Notes: generated from the sequence alone by a model not told the origin. A DNA stretch of 64,000 nt from Sphingomonas sp. OK281 (GCF_900115295.1 NZ_FOVZ01000004.1:473891-537890); one strand, 5' to 3'. Positions 16,977 through 26,973 are shown, counted from the stretch's first letter. Numbers and translations: made by a program.

Positions 16977-17906
16977 CTATTCGACTGATTCCTCCAGCAG
17001 CGACGTGATCCGGCGCAGTTCCCCCCGCAATGCGGGCACGACATGATCGATAAACGACCGAACCGGCGCGCGCATCCCGCGGTCGGGATGAAAGACGAGA
17101 TGCGCCGGCGCCGGCGGCGGTTCGAACGATGCCAGAACCTGTACGAGGCGACCAGCTGCTAGGTCGTCGGCCACTTGATACGCGCGCGTCCGCACGAGTC
17201 CGTACCCTCGCCGGGCGGCATCGATCGCGGCGCCCACGTCGTTGAGGCTAAGCCGCGTCGGAACGCGCACCGATCGCACTCGCGCACCCGTTTCTTTCGC
17301 GCCGAACCGCCAGAGTTCACCGTCCCCCTCTGCGTTCAGCCCGATACAGTCGTGACGTCCGAGGTCCTGCGGATCGCTCGGCGCGCTGACGCGCGCAAGA
17401 TAGTCGGGCGAAGCGCAGACGAGTACCCGTACCTCTCCCAGCCGGATCGCCGTCAGCATAGAATCCGGCAGCGGTGCCAGCCGAACGGCCACGTCCACAC
17501 CCTCGCCGATCATATCAACGAGGCGGTTGACCAGCAGCACGCGGGCCGACACCAACGGATGTGCGCAGAGGAAGGGTTCAAGGACGGGCATCAGCTTCAG
17601 CCGGCCGAAGAGTTCGGGTGCCGTCAGGGCGATGCTGCCGCGAAGCTGCCCGGCCGCCCCTGAGGGCGCGATTGCGCCAAGTTGTGTCAGCACGTCGCGC
17701 CAGGTCGCCACGTGCCGTTCCCCGGCCGGCGTCAGGCTCAATCGGCGCGTCGATCGCAGCAACAGCGTTTCGCCGGCATTGTTTTCCAGCAGCGTCACGG
17801 CGCGCGTGAGGGTCGCGGGAGATCGACCATGATGCCGGGCCGCCGCTGCAAGCGACCCTTCGTCTACTGCCGTTACGAACATCGCCATCGCCTCCAGCCG
17901 ATCCAT
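16977..17906 (-). CDS. LysR family transcriptional regulator
   Basis: A 309-aa LysR regulator. The N-terminal winged helix is MDRLEAMAMFVTAVDEGSLAAAARHHGRSPATLTRAVTLLE; the rest is a two-lobed substrate-binding domain, including GSIALTAPELFGRLKLMPVLEPF. It is divergent from the Tat-signal alpha/beta hydrolase 95 bp away, which it probably controls. The inducer is unknown. Confidence 0.92.
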   Translation of the reverse strand: MDRLEAMAMFVTAVDEGSLAAAARHHGRSPATLTRAVTLLENNAGETLLLRSTRRLSLTPAGERHVATWRDVLTQLGAIAPSGAAGQLRGSIALTAPELFGRLKLMPVLEPFLCAHPLVSARVLLVNRLVDMIGEGVDVAVRLAPLPDSMLTAIRLGEVRVLVCASPDYLARVSAPSDPQDLGRHDCIGLNAEGDGELWRFGAKETGARVRSVRVPTRLSLNDVGAAIDAARRGYGLVRTRAYQVADDLAAGRLVQVLASFEPPPAPAHLVFHPDRGMRAPVRSFIDHVVPALRGELRRITSLLEESVE

Positions 17907-18000
17907 CGTTTCTCTTTCTGCAATCCAGCCAACCAGAATACGACTATTCTACCCGGTATTGGCAAGGCTTATCTCCCGGCTTCCGAGAAGGAAGACATCA

Positions 18001-18995
18001 TGCACTCCGGATTATCCCTTTCATCGCGCCGCGGCGTTCTAACCGGCCTGGCAGCTGGATCCGCCGCCTTAGCTATGCCGAGCATGGCCAAGGCGCGCCG
18101 CACGCAAACTCCGTTGAAGGAAAAGGCAATGACAGCCGTTCGATACTGCTCGCAACGCGTAGGCGAGGTAGACATCTTCTACCGCGAGGCCGGGCCGGTT
18201 GACGCCCCCGTCCTGCTGCTGCTCCACGGCTTCCCGACGTCGAGCCACATGTTTCGCGATCTGCTCCCCGAACTGGCAAACAGCTACCGCGTTATCGCGC
18301 CCGACTTGCCTGGTTTCGGCCAGACGAAGGCGCCGCCGCGCGGCCACTTCGATTACACCTTCGATGCGCTCGCCGAGGTCATCGGTGGTTTTGTCGAGGC
18401 GCTCGGCCTGAACCGTTATGCGCTCTACATCTTCGATTATGGTGCGCCGGTCGGCCTGCGCCTGGCGATGCGCCACCCCGAGCGCGTATCCGCGATCGTG
18501 TCACAGAACGGCAACGCTTATGTCGAAGGCTTCAGCGACCAATGGGGTCCGTGGGAAGCCTACTGGCGTGAGCCGAGCGCCAAAAACCGCGACGCCTGCC
18601 GTCCTTCGCTTGCGCCTGACATGATCAAGAATTGGCAATATGGCACCGGCGCGGACCCGAGCCTCCTGTCGCCCGACGGCTACGAGCTCGACATCGCCTA
18701 TATGGCACGGCCCGGCGCTGAGGACATCCAGCTCGATCTAATCTTCGACTATCGCAGTAACGTTGGGCTCTACCCGGCCTTCCAAGCTTATTTCCGCGAA
18801 CATCGCCCGCCGCTGCTTGCCGTTTGGGGGCGCCACGATCCAGCGTTCGTACCTGCGGGCGCGATGGCCTATCAGAGCGATCTCCCCGATGCCGAAGTCC
18901 ACCTGCTCGACGCTGGGCACTTTGCGCTAGAGACGCACCACGCTGAGATCGCGACGCTGATGCGCGACTTTCTACGACGACACATTTCAGCCTGA
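18001..18995 (+). CDS. Asp-nucleophile alpha/beta hydrolase with Tat-like signal
   Basis: The 331-aa protein belongs to the haloalkane dehalogenase / epoxide hydrolase branch. HGFPTS is at 76-81, the nucleophile is D146 in IFDYGAPVG, the acid is probably D280 in WGRHDPAF and the base is H307 in LDAGHFALE. The start at 18001 follows GAAGGAAG and gives a twin-arginine leader SSRRGVLTGLAAGSAALAMPS, so periplasmic export is likely. An internal ATG at residue 44 would give a cytoplasmic form. The LysR gene upstream is the likely regulator. Whether the substrate is a halide, epoxide or ester cannot be decided. Confidence 0.88.
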
Positions 18996-19134
18996 GGTTC
19001 GGGAATGGCAATGTCAGTCAACGATGGCGCCACTCCCGCATATGATCGATGAGCGCACGCAGCTTGGGCGGCTGGAGGCGGCATCGAGCGCGGCGCCCGA
19101 TCGATAACGCCAAGTGGGCGCCAATGGCCCGCGA

Positions 19135-19626
19135 TCAACTGGGGCCGCCGTCGAAATCACCGACGCATTGCACGTCGGGCTGCGCTTTCGCCATGCGTCG
19201 CAAGTCCCCGGTCCGCGCGACGATGCCCGGAAAGATCGTATCGGGGTTGGCCGTGTAGGTGTGGAGAAGTTGCAACGCCCAGGCATAATGGCGCGCGCCG
19301 ACTTCGCAGCTGTTGCTGCCGCCATCGCCATCGCCCCATATTTTGCGCCATGCAGCCTGGCCGTCGCGCTTCAGGATGGCCTGGAAGGTGCCGACCGGCC
19401 CTGCACCGCGGACATAGGCAATCGCACCCGTGCCCGCCGAAAGGACGCGAAACGCGCGGAAGGTGAAACGCGATTGCGCGCTATCGTCGCCCGCGTGGAG
19501 CGTCTTGACGATCGCGATGCGTTCCGGGCTTCCGGGAGCAGGCGTATGGACCGCGGGCGGCGCAGCCAGCGCCGCTGTCGCCAACGCGAGCAGTGGCGCG
19601 ATGCCCGATGTAGAGTAACCTGTCAT
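19135..19626 (-). CDS. secreted hypothetical protein
   Basis: The 163-aa product begins with a Sec-type signal (SGIAPLLALATAALAAP). The mature part opens with PGSPERIAIVKTLHAG, a pattern I associate with small periplasmic proteins of unknown role in sphingomonads; FRVLSAGTGAIAYVRG follows. Cysteines in GGSNSCEVG and QPDVQCVGDF could form a disulfide. The function is unknown and no operon partner is evident. Confidence 0.75.
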   Translation of the reverse strand: MTGYSTSGIAPLLALATAALAAPPAVHTPAPGSPERIAIVKTLHAGDDSAQSRFTFRAFRVLSAGTGAIAYVRGAGPVGTFQAILKRDGQAAWRKIWGDGDGGSNSCEVGARHYAWALQLLHTYTANPDTIFPGIVARTGDLRRMAKAQPDVQCVGDFDGGPS

Positions 19627-19742
19627 ATCAACCGGGCAATGCGATAGATCAGCTGATCGCGCCAGTCATCCGCTCCGTCGATACGGAGGCCCCGCCAAAC
19701 CAGCCGTGCTGCCCTAATTGCACAGGCAACTGGCGGCCGGAC

Positions 19743-19804
19743 GACCCAGAAGCAGACACTTGTAACGTCATCTTCACTTCCCAAATCCGGCCGTTCGTTC
19801 ATCC
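19743..19804 (+). repeat. 62-bp intergenic element, copy 4
   Basis: GACCCAGAAGCAGACACTTG at the left and CCCAAATCCGGCCGTTCGTTCATCC at the right. It lies in the 349-bp gap between the secreted hypothetical gene and the thioesterase 3' end, where no gene was found. Confidence 0.82.
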
Positions 19805-19975
19805 GGTTAGATGGCAACTTTCAAGGAAGACGAGAGATCGTTCGCTGCAACCAGTTCCCGTGGTCAGTATATGAGAGCCCCGCGAGTTGTAACGACACCT
19901 AAGCATCTGCTTTTGCTGGATTGTCGTGACCGACCGGCAGCGTTACGCCAAGGTAAAACTGCAGCATACCAGACG

Positions 19976-20449
19976 TCACGCGGTATCAATTGCCGGTTTA
20001 GCGGGACGGAGTTCGAAGACGAGCAAGGTGGACGTCGCGGTGGCGCAAATCTGTCCCTTTTCGTTGAATAACGTGGCCTCGGAGAAAGCCGCGCGGCCAC
20101 CCATCGATATCAGGCGCCCGACCGCTCTGATCTTGCCGCTGGCGTCGTTCAAGGAGCGGAGGAACGACACTTTCAGCTCCAGTGTCGTGTACTCGAACCC
20201 TGGTTTCAGACCGGTGTGGGCGGCGATACCGCAGGCGCTGTCTAGGATCGCAGAGATATATCCGCCATGCACCGATCCCATGGGGTTGTAGGACGTGCCG
20301 TCGGGCGTGGCTTCGAATACGGCATGGCCATGTTCCGCTTCGACTAGAGAGATACCCAACTTCTCGCCAAGAGGAGGTTGTCGTCCGCTAGCAAGCAGAG
20401 CACGAACCTGAGCAAGGCCGTCGGGATTTGTGGGGGCATCGGTCGTCAT
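19976..20449 (-). CDS. PaaI family thioesterase
   Basis: A hot-dog-fold acyl-CoA thioesterase of 157 aa. The family motif is GSVHGGYISAILDSACGIAA, with the HGG turn and the aspartate of the following helix, then TLELKVSFLR. It would hydrolyse acyl- or aryl-CoA in the cytoplasm. Its start lies 9 bp after the stop of the RND outer-membrane factor gene on the same strand, so it is probably co-transcribed as the last gene of that unit. The link to efflux is unexplained. Confidence 0.9.
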   Translation of the reverse strand: MTTDAPTNPDGLAQVRALLASGRQPPLGEKLGISLVEAEHGHAVFEATPDGTSYNPMGSVHGGYISAILDSACGIAAHTGLKPGFEYTTLELKVSFLRSLNDASGKIRAVGRLISMGGRAAFSEATLFNEKGQICATATSTLLVFELRPAKPAIDTA

Positions 20450-20458
20450 GGGTTATCC

Positions 20459-21928
20459 TCACATTGCAGGCGTCGATAAGGTCACTGGAGCAACTGGATC
20501 CCAGCCCCCGCCAAGCGCCCGGAACGACGCGACGGCACCACGACTGGCGGCGGCGCGTGCCTGGATCACCCCGTCCCGCGTTTCGAGCAGGCGCCGGTCC
20601 GCATCCAGAACCTCGATCAGGCTCGACACCCCGCCCTTATAAGCCGCGAACGAGGCATCCCGGGCGCGGCTCAACGACGTCTCGCCCTGGCCCAGCATGG
20701 TCGACCGTGCGTCCTGCTGGACGAGCGTCGAGAAGGCATCCTCGACATCCTGCGATGCGCGCAGGACGACCAGGCGGTAGGCGCCAAGCGCTTCCGCGTT
20801 CCGTCCCTTGGCGCTTTTCACTTCGGCATCGACGCGGCCGAAGTCGAACAGGCGCCAGCGCAGGCCCAGCACGCCGTTCGCCTGTGTCGCATTGCCACCA
20901 AACAGGCCGCCTGCCGCGGTCGTCGCGGTGCCGAGCAGACCGCTCAGCGAGAATTTCGGGTAATATTCTGACATCGCGACACCGATCCGTGCGTTCGACG
21001 CCGCCAGCGTTCGCTCGGCCGCGATGATGTCGGGACGACGGCGCAACAGGCTGGCCGGACCGCCCGCGGTCGCGATCGCCGGAGGAGACGGGATCGCGGT
21101 CACGACTGTGAATTCGGAGCGGGTCGCGCCCGGCTGAACCCCGATGAGAATGTCGAGCGCAGTCAGCGCCATGTCGAGTTGGTTCTGGATTGCCGGGGCC
21201 GAAGCGCGAACCTGCGCCAGCGCCCCTTCCGCCTGCCGAAGTTGCAATTCGGCCGCCACGCCCTTGCGGTATTGCAGCGCGATCAGATCGACGAGACGCG
21301 CCTGCGTATCGGCCTGCGCGCGGGCAACGCCGAGCCGTGCCTGCAAGGCCCGTATCGCGATGTACGTGTCCGCCGTCTGCGCCGCGACCGCAAGACGCAC
21401 GGCTACCGCAGCGGCGGCGGACGCCTGCCAGTCGGCCCGTGCCGCATCGCGCGAGGCGTCGCGCCCGCCAAAGACGTCGAGTTCCCAGCTTGCGCCGACA
21501 TTGAGTTCGTAGGTTTCGGTCGAACGCTCGAACTGCGGAAACGCGCTGCCGATCCGGCCGATCGGTGTCTCCAGCGACTGATAGATCTCGCCCCCCTGCC
21601 CGCTGACCTGACCGGACGGAAGCAGGGCTGCGTTGGCGGTCTTCAGCGCAGCCCGCGCCTGCGCCACGCGCGCGCCGGCCTGTTGCAGGTCGAGATTCTG
21701 TGCCAGCGCGCGCTCGACAAAACTGGTGAGCAACGGATCTTGAAACCCGCGCCACCAGTCGACGAGATCGGCCTGCCCTGCATCCGCCGACCTCGTGTCG
21801 ACGGCGCTGGCGCCGACAAAGGCGGCCGGTGCGGACGACGCCGGCACCGCGTAGCGCGGCGCGGTCGTGCAGCCACTCACCGACAGCAGCGTGGTGGCCA
21901 AAGTAGCAGCAGAGCGGAAATGGCGCAT
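20459..21928 (-). CDS. RND efflux outer-membrane factor, NodT/OprM type lipoprotein
   Basis: A TolC-like channel of 489 aa. The start at 21928 gives a lipoprotein signal with lipobox LSVSGC (Cys20). The two coiled-coil repeats of the family are visible (LDLQQAGARVAQARAALKTANAALLPS and RKGVAAELQLRQAEGALAQVRA), and the C-terminal half contains YKGGVSSLIEVLDADRRLLETRDGVIQAR. It is divergent from the TetR gene, with a palindrome between, and works with the adaptor and permease encoded to the right. Confidence 0.93.
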   Translation of the reverse strand: MRHFRSAATLATTLLSVSGCTTAPRYAVPASSAPAAFVGASAVDTRSADAGQADLVDWWRGFQDPLLTSFVERALAQNLDLQQAGARVAQARAALKTANAALLPSGQVSGQGGEIYQSLETPIGRIGSAFPQFERSTETYELNVGASWELDVFGGRDASRDAARADWQASAAAAVAVRLAVAAQTADTYIAIRALQARLGVARAQADTQARLVDLIALQYRKGVAAELQLRQAEGALAQVRASAPAIQNQLDMALTALDILIGVQPGATRSEFTVVTAIPSPPAIATAGGPASLLRRRPDIIAAERTLAASNARIGVAMSEYYPKFSLSGLLGTATTAAGGLFGGNATQANGVLGLRWRLFDFGRVDAEVKSAKGRNAEALGAYRLVVLRASQDVEDAFSTLVQQDARSTMLGQGETSLSRARDASFAAYKGGVSSLIEVLDADRRLLETRDGVIQARAAASRGAVASFRALGGGWDPVAPVTLSTPAM

Positions 21929-21953
21929 GATCGACCTTCGATTACCCAGACCG

Positions 21954-21975
21954 TGACCAATGATGCATATGGTCA
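21954..21975. promoter_or_regulatory. operator-like palindrome, RND locus site 1
   Basis: TGACCA, 10 bp, TGGTCA: a perfect 6-bp inverted repeat between the divergent outer-membrane-factor and TetR genes. The same architecture recurs upstream of the adaptor gene, which supports a shared regulator site. Confidence 0.68.
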
Positions 21976-22014
21976 TTGTTTGTCAACGGGCCGCTGTCCG
22001 CCTATGACGCGGCG

Positions 22015-22632
22015 ATGACCGATCCCGTTCCCCAATCCCCCCCGACGCGTGGCCCTGCCGAACATGCGGTCCGCGATCAGATCGTCGAGGCCGCAAACGA
22101 CTGTTTCGCGCATTACGGATACAGCAAGACGACCGTCGCCGACCTCGCGCGCGAGATCGGGTTCTCCAAGGCCTATATCTACCGGTTCTTCGAGTCGAAG
22201 CAGGCCATCGGCGAGGCGATTTGCGGTGCGCGCCTCGAACAGATCTTGACCGAAGCGCGCAAGGCCGTCGATGCGGGCGGCAGCGCGACCGACCGGTTTC
22301 GCCGTATGTTCAGGAGCATAACCACGCTCGGCGTGGCGCTGTTCTTCGAGGATCGCAAGATTTACGAGATCGCAGCCTTGGCCGCGTCGGAGCGCTGGGG
22401 GTCGGCGCAAGCTTATTCCCGGTCGCTCCAGGACATGATCCAGGAGATCGTCAGACAGGGCCGGGAAAACGGCGAGTTCGAGCGCAAGACGCCGCTCGAT
22501 GAGACGGTCCGCTCGATCTATTACGCGATGACGCCGTTCATCGATCCGCTGCATCTGGAGCGCAATCTCGACCTGTTGCCTGACGCGCAGAACGAAGTCA
22601 CTGGGCTCATCCTGCGAAGCCTCGCGCCGTAG
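22015..22632 (+). CDS. TetR/AcrR family regulator of the RND locus
   Basis: The 205-aa protein has the helix-turn-helix at the N-terminus (VRDQIVEAANDCFAHYGYSKTTVADLAREIGFSKAYIYRFFESKQAIGEAI) and a ligand domain ending in YYAMTPFIDPLHLERNL. The start at 22015 avoids reading from the operator. It lies between the outer-membrane factor and adaptor/permease genes, with matching palindromes on both sides, so it is inferred to repress both arms of the efflux locus. Confidence 0.93.
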   Translation: MTDPVPQSPPTRGPAEHAVRDQIVEAANDCFAHYGYSKTTVADLAREIGFSKAYIYRFFESKQAIGEAICGARLEQILTEARKAVDAGGSATDRFRRMFRSITTLGVALFFEDRKIYEIAALAASERWGSAQAYSRSLQDMIQEIVRQGRENGEFERKTPLDETVRSIYYAMTPFIDPLHLERNLDLLPDAQNEVTGLILRSLAP

Positions 22633-22643
22633 ATTTCACAATG

Positions 22644-22665
22644 TGACCAGTTGACAATATAGTCA
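22644..22665. promoter_or_regulatory. operator-like palindrome, RND locus site 2
   Basis: TGACCA, 10 bp, TAGTCA: the same length and arm pattern as the site at 21954, with one mismatch. A TTGACA -35-like hexamer lies inside (22651-22656), so repressor bound here would block the promoter of the adaptor-permease operon. Confidence 0.65.
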
Positions 22666-22704
22666 TAAGGCAACATTCGGGTCCCGCTTCTGTGGAGGAC
22701 CCGT

Positions 22705-23772
22705 GTGTCGAACCGACTGTATATCGCCCTGGCCGTGCCGCTGGCGTCCGCGACGCTGACGGCATGCCATCGTACGGAGCCCGATCCGCGCACACAGCCG
22801 CCGCTGGTCAGGGTCACGACGCCAGTCGCCGCCAACGCGGCAACGCGCGAGTTTACCGGGGTCGTCGCGGCACGCGTCCAGAGCGACCTCGGCTTTCGCG
22901 TCGGCGGCAAGGTCACGCAACGATTGGTCGATACCGGCCAGATCGTGCGCCGTGGCCAGCCGATTATGCGGATCGACGGAACCGACCTGTCGCTGGCGAC
23001 CCGCGCTTCGCAGGGAACGGTCAATGCAGCACGCGCCCGCGCGGAGCAGACCGGCGCGGACGAGAAACGATATCGTGACCTGGTCGGCGCGGGCGCCGTC
23101 TCCGCGTCGGCCTATGATCAGGCGAAGGCCGCTGCGGACGCGGCGCGTGCGCAACTGAGCGCCGCACAGGCACAGGCTCGCGTCGCGCGCAACGAAGCCA
23201 ACTACACCGTCCTGCTCGCGGATACCGACGGGACCGTGGTCGAGACGCTGGCCGAGCCGGGGCAGGTCGTTGCCGCGGGGCAGATCGTCGTCCGTGTCGC
23301 ACGATCGGGGCCGCGCGAGGCTTTAGTGCAATTGCCGGAGACGCTGCGACCGCACCTGGGCTCGACCGCGCGTGCCCGTACTTTCGACGGGGCCACCGGC
23401 AGCGCGACGCTTCGGCAGTTGGCCGATTCCGCCAACGCGGCGTCGCGGACGTTCGAGGCCCGGTATGTCCTCGCCGGGGCGACCGCGCGTGCGCCGCTCG
23501 GCTCGACCGTGACCGTCACGCTGTCAGAGCCAGGCGACACGGTCGCGACCGAAGTACCGCTCGGCGCACTCCGCGATACCGGCCACGGGGCCGGTGTATG
23601 GATCGTCGGTGCCGGCGCGCAGCCAAGGATCACATGGCGGCCGGTGAAGGTGACCGCGATCGGGGAAGAAACCGCCACCGTGACCTCGGGTCTGAAGTCA
23701 GGTGACCGCTTCGTCGCAACGGGTGCGCACATGCTGCACCAGGGCCAGATCGTCCGGGTTGCCGCACGATGA
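22705..23772 (+). CDS. RND efflux periplasmic adaptor lipoprotein
   Basis: A membrane-fusion protein of 355 aa with a GTG start preceded by GGAGG. The lipoprotein signal ends at TLTAC (Cys21). The lipoyl half-motifs FRVGGKVTQRLVDTGQIVRRGQPIMRIDG and GTVVETLAEPGQVVAAGQIVVRVA flank an alpha-hairpin rich in Ala/Arg/Gln, followed by the beta-barrel domain. It bridges the permease and outer-membrane channel. It overlaps the permease gene by 4 bp. Confidence 0.93.
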   Translation: MSNRLYIALAVPLASATLTACHRTEPDPRTQPPLVRVTTPVAANAATREFTGVVAARVQSDLGFRVGGKVTQRLVDTGQIVRRGQPIMRIDGTDLSLATRASQGTVNAARARAEQTGADEKRYRDLVGAGAVSASAYDQAKAAADAARAQLSAAQAQARVARNEANYTVLLADTDGTVVETLAEPGQVVAAGQIVVRVARSGPREALVQLPETLRPHLGSTARARTFDGATGSATLRQLADSANAASRTFEARYVLAGATARAPLGSTVTVTLSEPGDTVATEVPLGALRDTGHGAGVWIVGAGAQPRITWRPVKVTAIGEETATVTSGLKSGDRFVATGAHMLHQGQIVRVAAR

Positions 23773-26700
23773 GTGGCGACGAGCAGAAGACGCCCGGCCG
23801 CTTCAACTTGTCGGCGCTTGCGGTCCGCGAACGATCGGTCACTTTGTTCTTCCTGATCGCAATCATCATCGCCGGGGTCGTCGCCTTCACCAGGCTGGGG
23901 CGTGCGGAGGATCCGGGGTTCACCATCAAGGTCATGACGGTCGTCACCGCCTGGCCCGGCGCAACGGCGCAGGAGATGCAGGACCAGGTCGCCGAGCCGC
24001 TCGAGAAGCGCCTGCAGGAACTGCGCTGGTACGATCGCAGCGAGACGTTCACGCGACCCGGTCTCGCCTTCACCACGCTGACGTTGCGCGATACCACTCC
24101 CCCGAAGGACGTGCCGGACCAATTCTACCAGGCGCGCAAGAAGATGAGCGACGAGGCTCCGAGCCTTCCGCGCGGCGTGGTCGGGCCGTTCGTCAACGAC
24201 GAATATGGCGACGTCACCTTCGCGCTCTACGCTTTGAAGGCGAAAGGCGAGCCGCAACGCTCGCTTGCGCGCGAGGCGGAGACGCTGCGTCAGCGGCTGC
24301 TGCATGTGCCCGGCGTCAACAAGATCAACATCGTCGGCGAGCGACCGGAACGCATCTATGTCGCGTTCGCCGAGGAGCGGCTGGCAACGCTCGGCGTCTC
24401 GCCCCGCGACATCTTTACCGCGCTTTCGAGGCAGAACCTCATCACGCCCGCGGGCTCGATCGAGACCAAGGGGCAGCAGGTCGTGGTCCGCCTCGACGGC
24501 GCATTCGACGATTTGTCGAAGATCCGCGACCTGCCGATCGTCGCGAACGGCACCACACTGCGGCTGTCCGAGATCGCCAAGGTCGAGCGCGGCTACGAGG
24601 ATCCCGCGACCTTCCTCATCCGCAGCCAGGGTGAACCCGCCCTGCTGCTCGGCGTCATCATGCGCGAAGGCTGGAACGGGCTCGACCTCGGCAAGGCGCT
24701 GAACGCCGAGGTCGCGCAGCTCGGCGACGAACTGCCCCTCGGCATGAGCCTCACCCGCGTCACCGACCAGTCGGTCAACATCACCGACGCGGTCGATCAG
24801 TTCATGCACACCTTCCTCGAGGCGCTCGCGATCGTGATGATCGTCAGCCTCGTCAGCCTCGGCTGGCGCGTCGGCATCGTCGTCGCGGCCGCGGTGCCAC
24901 TGACGCTGGCAGTCGTGCTCGTCATCATGTGGGCGACCGGCCGGGTGCTAGACCGCATCACGCTCGGTGCGCTCATCCTCGCGCTCGGCCTGCTGGTCGA
25001 CGACGCGATCATCGCGATCGAGATGATGGTGGTGAAGATGGAGGAGGGATACGACCGCATCCGCGCGTCCGCCTATGCCTGGAGCCATACCGCTGCGCCG
25101 ATGCTGGCCGGCACGCTGGTGACCGTGATCGGGCTGATGCCGGTCGGCTTCGCGCAGTCGACCGCGGGCGAATATGCCGGCAACATCTTCTGGGTGGTCG
25201 GCTTCGCACTGATCGCATCATGGTTCGTCGCGGTGATCTTCACACCGTACATGGGTGTGAAGATGCTGCCCGAGATCAAGCCGATCGAGGGCGGTCACGC
25301 GGCGATCTACCGGACGCCGCGCTACGAAAGGGTCCGCAGCATCATCGCCTGGGCGGTGCGCCGCAAGTTGCTGGTCGCATTGGCGACGCTGGGTGCGTTC
25401 CTGATTGCAGGCGCGGGCATGGCGCTGGTCAACAAGCAGTTCTTTCCCGCCTCGGATCGTCCCGAGGTGCTGGTCGAGGTGCAGATGCCCAAGGGCACCG
25501 CGATCGCGCAGACCGCCGAGGCCGCGAAACTGGTCGAGACGTGGTTGCGCAAACAGCCCGAGGCCAAGGTCGTCACGACCTATGTCGGTCAAGGCGCACC
25601 GCGCTTCTTCATGTCGCTGTCGCCCGAGCTGCCCGACCCGTCCTTTGCCAAGATCATTGTGCTGACTGTCGACGAGGATGCGCGCGACGCCTTGAAGGTG
25701 CGGCTGCGTGAGGCCGCAGCGGAGGGGCTCGCGCCACAGGCACGGGTTCGCGCGACGCAACTCGTGTTCGGCCCCTACTCCCCCTTCCCCGTCGCGTTCC
25801 GTGTCAGCGGCCCCGATCTCGCAACCGTCCGCAGCATCGCCGAGAAGGTGCAGGGCGTGATGCAACGGGATCCGACGATGCGTACCATCAATGCCGACTG
25901 GGGCGACCGCGCGCCCGCGCTGCACTTCGTGCTGGAGCAGGACCGGTTGCGCGCGCTTGGGCTGACATCGAGCGACGTTGCCGAACAGCTGCAGTTCCTG
26001 TTGACCGGCACGACGGTCAGCCAGTCGCGCGAGGATATCCGGACGGTCGACGTAGTGGCGCGGTCCGGGGGCAGCGATCGGCTCGATCCGGCGCGCATCG
26101 GCGATTACATGCTGACAGGTGCCAATGGCCAGCGCGTGCCCGTCGGCCAGATCGGCAAGCTCGAAGTCCGCATGGAGGACCCGATCCTGCAACGCCGCGA
26201 CCGGTTGACGACGATCACGGTCCGCGGCGACATCGCCGATGGCCTGCAGCCGCCCGACGTTTCAACCGCGCTGCTCGAGAAGTTGCAGCCGATCATCAGG
26301 ACGCTGCCATCCGGCTACCATATCGACATGGCCGGCTCGATCGAGGAGGCCGGCAAGGCGAATGCCGCGCTCGCGCCGATCTTCCCGATCATGATCGTGC
26401 TGATGATGGTCGTGATAATCCTCCAGGTCCGCAGCCTGTCGGCGATGGCGATCGTGTTGCTGACCGCACCGCTGGGGCTCATCGGCGTGGTGCCGACGCT
26501 GCTCGTCACGGGCCAGCCGTTCGGCTTCAACGCGATCCTCGGCCTGATCGCGCTGGCGGGCATCCTGATGCGCAACACGCTGATCCTTATCGGGCAGATC
26601 CACGATCACGAGCGCGACGGGATGGATCCCTATGACGCGGTCGTCGAGGCGACCGTGCAGCGATCGCGGCCGGTAATCCTGACGGCAATGGCGGCCGTGC

Positions 26701-26888
26701 TCGCCTTCGTCCCACTGATCAGTTCGGTGTTCTGGGGATCGATGGCGGTGACGCTGATCGGCGGGACGCTGGGCGGGACAGTTCTGACGCTGGTGTTCCT
26801 GCCTGCGCTTTATGCGCTGTGGTTCCGTATAAGGCCGCCAGTAAACGATCGGCGTGAGGCACCCGGATCACAGCACGTCCTGGCGTGA
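23769..26888 (+). CDS. RND efflux inner-membrane permease
   Basis: An AcrB/MdtB-type proton antiporter of 1039 aa, the usual length. The N-terminal TM1 (RSVTLFFLIAIIIAGVVAFTRL) is followed by AEDPGFTIKVMTVVTAWPGAT. The proton-relay aspartates lie in LALGLLVDDAIIAIEM in TM4, and the second half repeats the fold (GLIALAGILMRNTLILIGQI). The AED-P-F sequence after TM1 resembles permeases of the VexF-like / simple heterologous type. Substrates are probably drugs, dyes or detergents; specificity is not readable. The long antisense frames opposite it are codon-bias shadows. Confidence 0.95.
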   Translation: MSGDEQKTPGRFNLSALAVRERSVTLFFLIAIIIAGVVAFTRLGRAEDPGFTIKVMTVVTAWPGATAQEMQDQVAEPLEKRLQELRWYDRSETFTRPGLAFTTLTLRDTTPPKDVPDQFYQARKKMSDEAPSLPRGVVGPFVNDEYGDVTFALYALKAKGEPQRSLAREAETLRQRLLHVPGVNKINIVGERPERIYVAFAEERLATLGVSPRDIFTALSRQNLITPAGSIETKGQQVVVRLDGAFDDLSKIRDLPIVANGTTLRLSEIAKVERGYEDPATFLIRSQGEPALLLGVIMREGWNGLDLGKALNAEVAQLGDELPLGMSLTRVTDQSVNITDAVDQFMHTFLEALAIVMIVSLVSLGWRVGIVVAAAVPLTLAVVLVIMWATGRVLDRITLGALILALGLLVDDAIIAIEMMVVKMEEGYDRIRASAYAWSHTAAPMLAGTLVTVIGLMPVGFAQSTAGEYAGNIFWVVGFALIASWFVAVIFTPYMGVKMLPEIKPIEGGHAAIYRTPRYERVRSIIAWAVRRKLLVALATLGAFLIAGAGMALVNKQFFPASDRPEVLVEVQMPKGTAIAQTAEAAKLVETWLRKQPEAKVVTTYVGQGAPRFFMSLSPELPDPSFAKIIVLTVDEDARDALKVRLREAAAEGLAPQARVRATQLVFGPYSPFPVAFRVSGPDLATVRSIAEKVQGVMQRDPTMRTINADWGDRAPALHFVLEQDRLRALGLTSSDVAEQLQFLLTGTTVSQSREDIRTVDVVARSGGSDRLDPARIGDYMLTGANGQRVPVGQIGKLEVRMEDPILQRRDRLTTITVRGDIADGLQPPDVSTALLEKLQPIIRTLPSGYHIDMAGSIEEAGKANAALAPIFPIMIVLMMVVIILQVRSLSAMAIVLLTAPLGLIGVVPTLLVTGQPFGFNAILGLIALAGILMRNTLILIGQIHDHERDGMDPYDAVVEATVQRSRPVILTAMAAVLAFVPLISSVFWGSMAVTLIGGTLGGTVLTLVFLPALYALWFRIRPPVNDRREAPGSQHVLA

Positions 26889-26973
26889 TCAAAGAGGCAT
26901 CGGGTTGGCCGTTCCGGCGTTGATACGGCAACGAACATCGATAGCGGCGGGTCAACGTCGCGGAAGGGTAGAC

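Noticed and set aside
23202..26192. Long antisense frames (up to 535 aa) opposite the RND adaptor and permease
   Set aside because: High-GC codon bias opens these frames. The sense strand encodes complete conserved proteins and the antisense products lack motifs.
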